From: DATAEY01 sp038199035
GTDB lineage: Bacteria; Actinomycetota; Thermoleophilia; Solirubrobacterales; Solirubrobacteraceae
Assembly (NCBI GenBank): GCA_038199035.1
Contig: JBBPZM010000070.1
Location: 1 to 21,715, forward strand
Direction: 5' to 3'
Length of the DNA stretch: 21,715 nt
Of this stretch, positions 1 to 6,104 are shown in pieces. The position numbers and the translations under genes are program-made. Position 1 is the stretch's first letter. Each line of letters starts with the position of its first letter. The notes beneath the pieces were generated by a model, which was not told the origin of the DNA, made no database searches, and worked only from the letters and a program-made list of their open reading frames with translations.

Positions 1-1
1 C

Positions 2-73
2 CTGCGCCGCGGCCAGCCGCCGATTCCGACCCTCCCCGACGTCGACGGCAGAGAGGAGGTGGTTGCGGCGTGA
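2..73 (+). CDS. C-terminal tail of a plus-strand gene (partial, unknown)
   Basis: An open frame enters from the left edge and ends in TGA at 71-73. It encodes 23 residues ending PDVDGREEVVAA. Most codons end in G or C, as in the real genes of this window, and the frame converges with the minus-strand gene ending at 86, a normal gene arrangement. The fragment is too short to assign a family. It could be chance, but codon bias and position favour a real C-terminus. Confidence 0.4.
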   Translation: MRRGQPPIPTLPDVDGREEVVAA

Positions 74-85
74 AGTAAAATTCAC

Positions 86-580
86 TCACACACCGGCGGA
101 GCTACGCCCGCGCAGTTTCCCCGGAACCTGGGACGCCACCGCTGCGGCGCCGGCCAGGGCGAGCACGCTTCCCGATCGTCGCGCGAGTCCGACGCCTGCG
201 AGGACAGCGATGTAGCCCGTGTACTGCGGGTTGCGGGTGTGGCGGTAGAGGCCGCCGGTCGTGAGCTCGCCGACGTCAGTGCCGGAGATCTGGCCGGCGC
301 CGGCGAAGCGGCGCATGCCCGCGACGCATAGCGCTGTGCCGCCGGCGACGAGCACTGCGCCTGCGCCAACGGCCAGCCTGGAGGGAAGGGGAAGCGCGCC
401 GGTCCGGTGACGGGCGGCTTGCGCGGTGGCTGTCGCGTGGGCGACGTAGCACGCGTACATGGCGGCGACCGTCGGCGGGCTCAGCTCGCCGACGGCCTCG
501 AACTCGCGACGCATGCGGCGCAGTGTCGGGAGCGTGAAGGCGCCGGTGGCGCCGAGGGCCAGGGCGGGGAGCCGGCGCAT
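86..580 (-). CDS. Isoprenylcysteine carboxyl methyltransferase-like membrane protein, C-terminally shortened
   Basis: The 164-aa protein has hydrophobic segments near residues 35-55, 68-90 and 122-150 and the hallmark LYRHTRNPQYTGYI (111-124). That is the G-x-Y-x-x-x-R-(H/N)-P-x-Y-x-G signature of the ICMT/PEMT phospholipid and isoprenylcysteine methyltransferase superfamily, whose members use S-adenosylmethionine at the membrane. Family members normally continue another 40-50 residues past this motif with a conserved acidic stretch (P-x-E-E-x-x-L-x-x-x-F-G-x-x-Y). Here the frame stops 40 residues after the motif with none of it, and I could not find it in the other two frames. The protein may be truncated or inactive. 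The start is ATG at 580; a GTG immediately before it (583) would add one residue. No clear Shine-Dalgarno is visible. The substrate is unknown. Confidence 0.7.
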   Translation of the reverse strand: MRRLPALALGATGAFTLPTLRRMRREFEAVGELSPPTVAAMYACYVAHATATAQAARHRTGALPLPSRLAVGAGAVLVAGGTALCVAGMRRFAGAGQISGTDVGELTTGGLYRHTRNPQYTGYIAVLAGVGLARRSGSVLALAGAAAVASQVPGKLRGRSSAGV

Positions 581-583
581 CAC

Positions 584-1106
584 TGCGGGTCGATGCGGCG
601 GTCGTGTTGCTCGGGCATCTCGAGCTGGACGAGCTCACCGCCTTAATACGTCGATCAGCAAGGTCCGAGAGTTGCCACCGCGCGCGATCTCATTCCACGG
701 CTCAGCTGAGGGCATCGAGGAGTGCTTGCCGGCGGTCGAGCCGCTGGCAGCGCCGCAGCCGTGACAAGGAGGCCGCAGATGACAATCAACTGTGTGGGGA
801 GTTTGCTCCGCAAGGGCCTTGCACACTATGACCGCCGGCCAGGACAGCGCCAACGGGGCCCGGGGTGGCGCCGCCGAGGCCCGCAGATCGCCTTATACAG
901 GGGGCACGGGACCCAGGTGCGATCGAACGGTCGCGTCCAGTCCCGCACCGGGATCCCCTAAAGGGACCGCTCCCGCCGGGCGGATGCAGGCGTCCCGAGT
1001 GGCTCCTGGCTGGCTCTCGCACCGGACGAAGAGCAGTAGCCCCCGAGACCACTTCCGGCAGACGAGCCGCAACCGGCCCGCGACGGGAAGCAACCAACCA
1101 TTGAAA
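584..1106. other. About 520-bp region without a recognised gene
   Basis: Between the methyltransferase-like gene and tRNA-Pro I see no recognisable protein in any frame. Codon use in all open frames lacks the strong GC3 bias of the neighbouring genes, and the stretch is locally less G+C-rich around 640-820. The only positive signal is a consensus Shine-Dalgarno at 766-772 in front of a 60-codon ORF, listed separately. A 12-codon ORF on the minus strand (MPEQHDRRIDPQ) ends in a TGATG overlap with the methyltransferase ATG at 580. No integrase, repeat or att-like duplication of the adjacent tRNA was seen. Confidence 0.5.
779..961 (+). CDS. Possible small ORF with a consensus ribosome binding site
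   Basis: ATG at 779 lies 6 nt downstream of a perfect AAGGAGG (766-772), the best Shine-Dalgarno match I saw in the window. The 60-aa product is basic (many Arg, Gly and Gln) with no hydrophobic segment and no family I recognise. Third-position G+C is clearly lower than in neighbouring genes, which argues against a long-established gene. It could be a recent acquisition, a remnant, or chance. Only the RBS supports it. Confidence 0.2.
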   Translation: MTINCVGSLLRKGLAHYDRRPGQRQRGPGWRRRGPQIALYRGHGTQVRSNGRVQSRTGIP

Positions 1107-1180
1107 TCGGGGCGGTCGGATTTGAACCGACGACCTTCCGGCCCCCAGCCGGATGCGCTACCAGGCTACGCCACGCCCCG
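1107..1180 (-). tRNA. tRNA-Pro (anticodon GGG)
   Basis: The minus strand folds into a complete cloverleaf. The acceptor stem CGGGGCG pairs with CGCCCCG, the D-arm is GCGTAGCCTGGTAGCGC, the anticodon stem TCCGG/CCGGA encloses loop CTGGGGG with GGG at 34-36, and the T-arm is GTCGG/CCGAC with loop TTCAAAT. The first base is C and the discriminator A, as usual for tRNA-Pro. CCA is not encoded. A TACAAT hexamer 12 nt upstream of the 5' end is a good -10 box. Confidence 0.97.
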
Positions 1181-1192
1181 CTTGAACAGTCG

Positions 1193-1198
1193 ATTGTA
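1193..1198 (-). promoter_or_regulatory. Putative -10 box TACAAT of tRNA-Pro
   Basis: On the minus strand CCTACAATC lies 12 nt before the tRNA-Pro 5' end. The same nonamer occurs upstream of tRNA-Gly, which supports a shared promoter element. No convincing -35 is visible. Confidence 0.55.
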
Positions 1199-1268
1199 GG
1201 GGCGGAGCCGTGAGAAGGTGCGGCGTCTGCTCGCCGTCCGCACAGGACCTTGGCGAGCGCGGCACTAG

Positions 1269-1340
1269 AGCGGGCGGCCGGAATCGAACCGGTTCTTGGA
1301 GCTTGGAAGGCTCCCGTGCAACCGTTGACACTTCGCCCGC
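1269..1340 (-). tRNA. tRNA-Gly (anticodon UCC)
   Basis: The acceptor stem GCGGGCG pairs perfectly with CGCCCGC and the discriminator is T, as expected for glycine. The anticodon stem GGAGC/GCTCC encloses CTTCCAA, giving TCC at 34-36. The T-stem CCGG/CCGG with loop TTCGATT is regular. The D-arm GTGT/GCAC is intact. CCA is not encoded. It is transcribed in the same direction as tRNA-Pro, 88 nt upstream of it, and has its own -10-like box. Confidence 0.97.
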
Positions 1341-1349
1341 GAGGTGAGG

Positions 1350-1355
1350 ATTGTA
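1350..1355 (-). promoter_or_regulatory. Putative -10 box TACAAT of tRNA-Gly
   Basis: CCTACAATC on the minus strand lies 9 nt before the tRNA-Gly 5' end, the same nonamer as before tRNA-Pro. It lies just downstream of the SDR stop codon at 1370, so the tRNA need not depend on read-through from the SDR gene. Confidence 0.55.
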
Positions 1356-1369
1356 GGTCGGGGGTCCGC

Positions 1370-2215
1370 CTACCGCGCGCGGCGCGCCTCGATCGGTACG
1401 TCATCTCCTTCGCCGGCCAGCCCGGGCGGGGGCCAGCGCCCGTACCAGTTGTCGCGCCCTCCGTCGAGCGTCACGATGGAGCCGCTGAGGGCGTGGCCCA
1501 TCGGCGAGGCCAGCAGGGCGATCAGCCACGCGTGCTCCTCCTCGCGACCCAGGCGCTGAAGGGGCACGGTCAGCGCCGCGGCGCGCCAGACCGCCTCGGG
1601 GTACTTGCGCAGGGACTCGGTCTCGAAGTGGCCGGCGGCGGCGGCCACGACGGCGATGCCGTCTGGCGCCCACTCGGCGGCCAGCTCGCGGGTGAGCCCT
1701 TCGACCGCCGCGCGGGCCGCGCTGGAGTGGACCATGCCCGCCAGGCCGTGATGGGGCGAGAGCGTGACGTTGACGATCGTCCCGCCGCCGGCGGGGCGCA
1801 TCGCCCGATCGGCGGCGGCATGCGCCATGCGGACGGTTCCCTCCACGTTGAGCCGGTTGACCGCCTCCCACCCCTTGAGCTCGATGGCCTCGGCCGGGGC
1901 GAAGTACTGGCCGCCGGCGTTGTTGATCAGCACGTCGAGGCGGCCGTGGCGGTCGAGGACCGTGTCGACGATGCGCTCGGCGTCGGGGTCCTGGCGGATG
2001 TCGCCGGTGACTGCCGAGCACCGCTCACCGATCTCGGCGCACGCAGCCTCAAGCACTTCGCTCCGGCGTCCGGCGATGACCACGCGCGCGCCGCAGGCGG
2101 CCAGCTCGCGGCCGGCGGCCTTGCCAAGTCCGGTTCCGCCGCCGGTGACGAGCGCGACCTGGGCGTCCAGCAGCCCGTCCACGAAGATCCGCGAGCCGGC
2201 GGCTGGCCCCTCCAT
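1370..2215 (-). CDS. SDR-family oxidoreductase, 2,4-dienoyl/2-enoyl-CoA reductase type
   Basis: The 281-aa Rossmann-fold dehydrogenase has the NAD(P)-binding TGGGTGLG (24-31), NNAG (98-101) and a C-terminal SG(S)IVTLDGG segment that closes the fold. The active-site region reads NVTLS, then GMVHSSAARAAVEGLTREL (160-178). This is the H-x-x-x-A-K arrangement of 2,4-dienoyl-CoA reductases and peroxisomal-type trans-2-enoyl-CoA reductases, which lack the usual catalytic Tyr. Here the Tyr position is Ser164, and the Lys that even this subfamily keeps is Arg168. A role in reducing unsaturated acyl-CoA during fatty-acid metabolism is inferred. The ATG at 2215 was chosen because the nucleotide-binding motif begins 23 residues later; the open frame extends about 90 codons further but overlaps the upstream gene. 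It sits 10 nt after the peroxiredoxin-like gene and is probably co-transcribed. Confidence 0.88.
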   Translation of the reverse strand: MEGPAAGSRIFVDGLLDAQVALVTGGGTGLGKAAGRELAACGARVVIAGRRSEVLEAACAEIGERCSAVTGDIRQDPDAERIVDTVLDRHGRLDVLINNAGGQYFAPAEAIELKGWEAVNRLNVEGTVRMAHAAADRAMRPAGGGTIVNVTLSPHHGLAGMVHSSAARAAVEGLTRELAAEWAPDGIAVVAAAAGHFETESLRKYPEAVWRAAALTVPLQRLGREEEHAWLIALLASPMGHALSGSIVTLDGGRDNWYGRWPPPGLAGEGDDVPIEARRAR

Positions 2216-2225
2216 GCGCGCAACC

Positions 2226-2789
2226 CTATTGCGGCACAGGCGACTCGCCTCTGGCGGCCCCAGCCGCCGCTTCGAGGTCGGGCAGCTCCCCCGCATGCGC
2301 CGGGAGATGCCTCCAGCGCACCCGTCCGGCCGCGTCGACCGCAAACGTCCCGGCCGGCTGCCAACGCGTTCCGCTCGGGTGCCGGTTGCGTATCCCCTGG
2401 CCGGCCAGCGTGCCCACCGCTCGCAGGGAGCGCCAGCCCATGAAGTGCGCAAGGCTCGAGCGACCCAGTCCCCAGGCGGCATGGAGCGAGCGCTCGCGTT
2501 CGACTACGAGCTCCACGCCGCGCAGGTCCACCGCCCGGCACCAGCTGGACGTCGCCTCGTCGGTGGCGTGGCTGACCGCGATCCAGCGTACGTCCGGATG
2601 AGCCTCGGCGACGTGACTCAGCCGTCGAGCCGTCGCCTCGGCGAAGGGGCAGCCGGCATGGCGGAGGAAGACGAGCACCGCGTGCTGGAGAGGCCGGCCG
2701 CCGGCCTCCGAAGTCGGGGCAGGCTCCCCGACCTCCGGCGGTTGGCTGGCTTCAATTGCGGGACCGGGAAGGAAGGTGCGCGGATCCAT
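2226..2789 (-). CDS. Peroxiredoxin-like (AhpC/TSA-type) protein, one-Cys form
   Basis: The 187-aa thioredoxin-fold protein contains AVLVFLRHAGCPFAEATARRL (38-58), the beta-strand plus CP loop of the AhpC/TSA antioxidant-like family. That family usually has C-P-x-C; here the second Cys is Ala (CPFA), leaving Cys47, with another Cys at residue 84. Downstream are a strand WIAVSHAT and a late FAVDAAGRVRWRH strand, normal for the fold. The likely role is thiol-dependent peroxide or disulfide chemistry in the cytosol; no signal peptide is present. Its ATG is only 16 nt beyond the 3' end of tRNA-Trp on the same strand, with a short hairpin (CGCTC-TTC-GAGCG) between, so it probably shares a transcript with the tRNA. 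The SDR gene follows 10 nt later. Confidence 0.75.
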   Translation of the reverse strand: MDPRTFLPGPAIEASQPPEVGEPAPTSEAGGRPLQHAVLVFLRHAGCPFAEATARRLSHVAEAHPDVRWIAVSHATDEATSSWCRAVDLRGVELVVERERSLHAAWGLGRSSLAHFMGWRSLRAVGTLAGQGIRNRHPSGTRWQPAGTFAVDAAGRVRWRHLPAHAGELPDLEAAAGAARGESPVPQ

Positions 2790-2805
2790 CAGAACGCTCG
2801 AAGAG

Positions 2806-2877
2806 CGGGGGAGCCGGGATTCGAACCCGGATTCACGGTTTTGGAGACCGCGCGCATGGCCGTTAGCTCACTCCCCC
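2806..2877 (-). tRNA. tRNA-Trp (anticodon CCA)
   Basis: The acceptor stem GGGGGAG/CTCCCCC is perfect, the discriminator is G (typical of Trp), the T-stem CCGGG/CCCGG carries loop TTCGAAT, and anticodon loop CTCCAAA gives CCA. The anticodon stem has a terminal G.T pair. The D-stem is weak: only G11-C24 and C12-G23 pair, while 10-25 and 13-22 do not, although A14, G18, G19 and A21 are kept. CCA is not encoded. A TATGCT box lies 16 nt upstream. A protein gene starts 16 nt downstream. Confidence 0.93.
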
Positions 2878-2910
2878 GGAGAGCAGCTCATCCAGCATAG
2901 GAAAACCTCA

Positions 2911-2996
2911 TGCGGGCGGAGGGACTCGAACCCCCAAGGGCCGTCAGGCCCACCGGCTCCTAAGGCCGGCGTGTTTGCCGATTCCACCACGCCCGC
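2911..2996 (-). tRNA. tRNA-Leu (anticodon UAG)
   Basis: This is a class II tRNA of 86 nt. The acceptor stem GCGGGCG pairs with CGCCCGC and the discriminator is A. The anticodon stem GCCGG/CCGGC-type pairing encloses CTTAGGA, giving TAG at 34-36. The long variable arm is a stem around TGGGCC-TGAC-GGCCC, and the T-arm is GGGGG/CCCTC-type with TTCGAGT. CCA is not encoded. It is transcribed toward tRNA-Trp, 33 nt upstream of it. Confidence 0.97.
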
Positions 2997-3056
2997 GCGG
3001 CGAGGCGCTGCGTTTCGCGTGGTCGCGAAGTGCTGCGCTCGCCCGCCGGAGATTGT

Positions 3057-3590
3057 ATGTTCCGTCACGCCATGGCCGCCGCGACTGACGAGGTCCGTGA
3101 GGGCTACCACCTAGAGCGTCCCAACCGGCGCAAGGCGGCGTCGAAGCTGACGAAGTACGTCGTCGTGCTGCTGATGCTCGTCTCGGTGGTGCTCCTGTTC
3201 GTCGTGACCGCGGGCGGATGGCAGAAGCTCGCCGGAGCAAAGTCGGGCCAGGTGGCCTACATCATCATCTACCTGGTGATGGCCTTCTTCGTGCTGCGCT
3301 GGAACCGGGGCGTGCTCCCGCTGGCCGCTGCCCTGGCGATCGTCCTCGGGATCTTCGCCGCAATCTCGGGCCCCGAGTGGTTCAACCGCGACCACGTCGG
3401 CTATGCCCAGACCTCGCTCGGCCCCCGGCCGCTAGGGCTCTTGACCCTCCTCATCGTCCCCGTGCAGGTGCTGCTCATCGCCTTCGCCATGCGCGGCTTC
3501 AGCCAGGGCTGGAACGTCGAGGTCGAGGTGCGCGACGGCGAGCGCTACGACTCGCGGGCTGAGGGCGGCGGACAGCCGGCCACGGCGTAG
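3057..3590 (+). CDS. Four-helix membrane protein of unknown function
   Basis: I do not recognise this 177-aa protein. It begins with about 30 mostly charged residues, then four hydrophobic helices at about 34-52, 66-81, 87-104 and 127-146, and a hydrophilic C-terminal tail of about 30 residues rich in Glu, Arg and Gly. Helices 2 and 3 are joined by a short RWNRG turn, and a PEWFNRD segment lies outside helix 3. No catalytic motif is visible. The start at 3057 was chosen because GGAG (3048-3051) lies 5 nt upstream; an internal ATG at 3072 is possible. It stands alone between tRNA-Leu(UAG) and tRNA-Leu(CAA). Confidence 0.75.
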   Translation: MFRHAMAAATDEVREGYHLERPNRRKAASKLTKYVVVLLMLVSVVLLFVVTAGGWQKLAGAKSGQVAYIIIYLVMAFFVLRWNRGVLPLAAALAIVLGIFAAISGPEWFNRDHVGYAQTSLGPRPLGLLTLLIVPVQVLLIAFAMRGFSQGWNVEVEVRDGERYDSRAEGGGQPATA

Positions 3591-3611
3591 CTGCGCCGCC
3601 TCAGAGGGGCC

Positions 3612-3617
3612 TACGAT
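3612..3617 (+). promoter_or_regulatory. Putative -10 box TACGAT of tRNA-Leu(CAA)
   Basis: CCTACGATTC resembles the CCTACAATC boxes before tRNA-Pro and tRNA-Gly and lies 10 nt before the tRNA 5' end. No -35 is evident. Confidence 0.45.
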
Positions 3618-3627
3618 TCATCCGCCC

Positions 3628-3711
3628 GCCCGGGTGGTGGAATGGGAAGACACGATGGACTCAAAATCCATTGCTCCTCGGAGCGTGCGGGTTCGAGTCC
3701 CGCCCCGGGCA
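3628..3711 (+). tRNA. tRNA-Leu (anticodon CAA)
   Basis: This is a class II tRNA of 84 nt. The acceptor stem GCCCGGG/CCCGGGC is perfect and the discriminator is A. The anticodon stem ATGGA/TCCAT encloses CTCAAAA, giving CAA at 34-36. The variable arm is formed around GCTCCTCGGAGC, and the T-stem GCGGG/CCCGC carries loop TTCGAGT. CCA is not encoded. It converges with the inositol-monophosphatase-family gene, whose stop lies 9 nt beyond. Confidence 0.97.
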
Positions 3712-3720
3712 CTGGCCCCG

Positions 3721-4494
3721 CTACTCGACTAGCGCGCGCAGCTCTCCCATCAGTCCTGACGGCGCCACCACGAGGCCGCTGGGCAGTCCTTCGCGCGGCT
3801 CGAGCTCGTGCAGGGAGAGGCCGGCTCGGGCGCAGATGAGGGCGGCGGCCGCGCGGTCCCAGGGCTGCAAGCCGCGCTCGTAGTAGGCGTCGAAGCGGCC
3901 GCAGGCCGTCCAGGTCATGTCGAGCGCGGCGCTGCCAAGCCGGCGGATGTCGCGCGCCCGCGGCAGCACGCGGCTGACCGTCCGCGCCTGCTGCTCGCGC
4001 ACGTCCGCGTCGTAGGCGAAGCCCGTGGCGACCATCGCGCTGGCCAGGTCGTCGCGCCGCGAGCCGTGGATGTGCTCGCCGTTGCGCGTGGCGGGACCGT
4101 CCCGGGTGGCGGCGAAGGTCTCGCCACGCAGCGGGTCGAGCACCACGCCGGCCAGCGCGCCGTCCTCGTCCTCGCAGGCCACGCTGACCGCCCACTGCGG
4201 GATCCCGAAGAGGAAGTTGACCGTGCCGTCGAGCGGATCGATGATCCAGCGCAGGCCGCTCGTCCCGGACCGGTCGGCCTCCTCCTCCCCCAGGACGGCG
4301 TCGTCGGGGCGGCGACGAGCGAGGACGGCGCCGATCGCTTCCTCGGCCTGGCGGTCGGCGTCGGAGACGAGGTCGGTCGGCGTGCTCTTGGCGCCCACGC
4401 CGACGCGTGGGCCCCCGAAGCTCTCTGCCAGGATTGCGGCGGCGGCCTGGGCGGCCTCGGTGGCCACGGCCAGGAGCCCCGTCGGCGAGGTCAC
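3721..4494 (-). CDS. Inositol monophosphatase family protein
   Basis: The 257-aa protein matches Mg2+-dependent sugar/inositol phosphatases (IMPase, FBPase-like or CysQ-like). Metal ligands are visible: Glu70 in LGEEEAD, DPLDGTVNFLFG (86-97, motif A, Asp86 and Asp89), and Asp213 in GLQPWDRAAAALI (motif B). It is a cytosolic enzyme that hydrolyses phosphomonoesters; the substrate (inositol-1-phosphate, histidinol phosphate or PAP) cannot be told from sequence alone. The start is uncertain: GTG at 4494 gives the usual family length and lies about 50 nt after the amidase stop, but no good Shine-Dalgarno precedes it. The open frame continues upstream into the amidase gene, which I regard as a shadow. 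Probably co-transcribed with the amidase. Confidence 0.87.
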   Translation of the reverse strand: MTSPTGLLAVATEAAQAAAAILAESFGGPRVGVGAKSTPTDLVSDADRQAEEAIGAVLARRRPDDAVLGEEEADRSGTSGLRWIIDPLDGTVNFLFGIPQWAVSVACEDEDGALAGVVLDPLRGETFAATRDGPATRNGEHIHGSRRDDLASAMVATGFAYDADVREQQARTVSRVLPRARDIRRLGSAALDMTWTACGRFDAYYERGLQPWDRAAAALICARAGLSLHELEPREGLPSGLVVAPSGLMGELRALVE

Positions 4495-4546
4495 CGCGCG
4501 GGGAAGGTCGGGCGACCTGGTTGCGGCCAGGTCTCGACCCGACGCA

Positions 4547-5956
4547 TCAGGAGACCAGCGGAAGGCGATCCGCCCAGGGCCGTTCGGCCTCGATCTGTGC
4601 GGCAAGCGAGAACAGCCTCGACTCCCCGTTGGGCGGAGCGACGAGCTGCACAGCGCGCGGCAGGCCCCCAGCGCCCATCCCGGCGGGAACGGCGGCCGCC
4701 GGCTGGCCGGTGACGTTCCAGGGACCGGCGAACGGGCACAGGCGAGCCACGCCGTTGAACGTCCAAGCCGCACCCCGCCCCTCCCACTGGCCGACCGGTG
4801 GCACGGGGCCCGTGGTCAGCGGAGTGAGCAGCGCGTCGTGGTCGTCGAACAGGGCGTTCACCCGGGCAGCGACGCGCGCTTCGTCGCGCCGCGCGCGAGC
4901 CACCAGCGCGGGCGCAACGCACGCGCCCATGCGAGCGATCCCGCGGGTTCGGCGCTCGAGGCGCTCGGGGTGGGGAAGGGTGACGGCCTCGTCGTGGATG
5001 CCGCGCAGGTAGCGGATGACCGTGCCAACGAACAGAGCGCCGTAGTCGGGATCCCGCTCGTGCACCTCGTGGCCGAGCCCGCGCAGGAGGTCGGCGGTCT
5101 CCTCCACACCGCGGCGGACCTCGTCGTCCACCCGCGCCACCACGCCCGGCGGGACCTTGCAGGACACCGCGATGCGCAGGCGACCGGGTGGGGTGCGGGC
5201 GGCTTGGGCGTAGGGTCTCCCCGGCGCTGGCGGACGATCGGCGTCGCCCGGCGCGCCGCCGGCGGTGGCGTCGTAGAGCAGCGCGCTGTCGATGACCCGC
5301 CGAGCCAGCCAGCCGTAGACGCTCAGGCCGAGCCAGTGCTCGGCCAGCGGCGCCAGCGAGATACGACCGCGCTGAGGCTTGAGCCCGAACAGCCCGCAGA
5401 ACGCGGCTGGGAAGCGGATCGAGCCGGCCCCGTCGCTGGCCAGGGCGGCGGGGGCCAGCCCGGCGGCGACCGCGGCGGCCGACCCGCCGCTCGAGCCGCC
5501 GGGCGTGTGGTCGCGGTTCCAGGGATTGCGCGTCACCCCCCACGTCGCGGTCTCCGTGAATGGCCAGATGCACAGCTCGGGCACGAGGGTCTTGCCCAGT
5601 GGGATGGCGCCCGCCGCGCGCAGGCGGCGCACGACCTCGGCGTCCGCGACAGCCGGCTCGCCGTAGGCGCCGGTCCCGTGGGTGGTGACGTCGCCGGCCA
5701 CATCGGTGTTGTCCTTGATGGCGATCGGCACCCCTCGCAGTGGGGCATCGTCGTCGCCGGCGCCGCGCGCGTCCGCCTGGTCGGCCTCGGCCAGCGCGCG
5801 CTCGGCGTAGACGCTGCGGAAGGCGTTGAGCTGGGGATCGAGGCGCCCGATCCGCTCGAGATAGAGCTCGACCAGCTCGCGGGCGCTGACCTCGCCGGCT
5901 CGGATCAGCTCCGCCTGGCGCGTGACGCCGGCGAAGGCGAGCTCGGACGGGTCCAT
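4547..5956 (-). CDS. Amidase-signature family hydrolase
   Basis: The 469-aa protein has the full Ser-cisSer-Lys catalytic set of the amidase signature family: Lys81 in IAIKDN, TPGGSSGGSAAAVAAG (151-166) with Ser155, and Ser179 in ASDGAGSIRFPAAFCGLFGLKP. Spacing between the two serines is 24 residues, as in characterised members. It hydrolyses carboxamides or amide-like bonds. It is probably a stand-alone amidase rather than the GatA subunit of the tRNA amidotransferase, because no gatB or gatC is next to it and the overall pattern is that of catabolic amidases. The second-motif DGAGSIR carries Ala where Gly/Thr is commoner. ATG at 5956 was chosen because a TAGGCT box lies 8 nt upstream. The phosphatase-family gene follows. 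Confidence 0.9.
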   Translation of the reverse strand: MDPSELAFAGVTRQAELIRAGEVSARELVELYLERIGRLDPQLNAFRSVYAERALAEADQADARGAGDDDAPLRGVPIAIKDNTDVAGDVTTHGTGAYGEPAVADAEVVRRLRAAGAIPLGKTLVPELCIWPFTETATWGVTRNPWNRDHTPGGSSGGSAAAVAAGLAPAALASDGAGSIRFPAAFCGLFGLKPQRGRISLAPLAEHWLGLSVYGWLARRVIDSALLYDATAGGAPGDADRPPAPGRPYAQAARTPPGRLRIAVSCKVPPGVVARVDDEVRRGVEETADLLRGLGHEVHERDPDYGALFVGTVIRYLRGIHDEAVTLPHPERLERRTRGIARMGACVAPALVARARRDEARVAARVNALFDDHDALLTPLTTGPVPPVGQWEGRGAAWTFNGVARLCPFAGPWNVTGQPAAAVPAGMGAGGLPRAVQLVAPPNGESRLFSLAAQIEAERPWADRLPLVS

Positions 5957-5964
5957 GACTCGCC

Positions 5965-5970
5965 AGCCTA
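5965..5970 (-). promoter_or_regulatory. Putative -10 box TAGGCT of the amidase gene
   Basis: TAGGCT on the minus strand ends 8 nt before the amidase ATG. A transcript starting 7-9 nt downstream of a -10 box would begin at or next to the start codon, suggesting a leaderless mRNA. Confidence 0.4.
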
Positions 5971-6104
5971 GGCGACGAGCTGCGCGATCGCCCCCGCGCG
6001 CCGGCCTCGGCCGCGGGCCAGCCCTCGTGAGAGGTGCCGGCAACGGGCGTGCGACTGGGAGCCGGCCAGCAGTAGCCAGCGCGCCTGGGATCATCCGCGC
6101 CGCC

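Noticed and set aside
1107..1340. Tandem tRNA-Pro and tRNA-Gly as an integration site for a mobile element
   Set aside because: No integrase, no duplicated tRNA 3' end and no sharp composition boundary were found on either side.
1250..2443. Long plus-strand open frame of almost 400 codons
   Set aside because: It runs antisense to the SDR and peroxiredoxin-like genes and through tRNA-Gly. Its product is low-complexity Arg/Gly/Ala/His-rich, typical of a shadow frame in high-GC DNA.
4547..5956. GatA subunit of the tRNA amidotransferase
   Set aside because: The amidase signature alone does not distinguish it. No gatB or gatC is nearby and the partner gene is a phosphatase, so a stand-alone amidase is more likely.
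4025..5971. 648-codon plus-strand open frame opposite the amidase
   Set aside because: It is antisense to two genes with intact catalytic motifs, and it has no recognisable domain.
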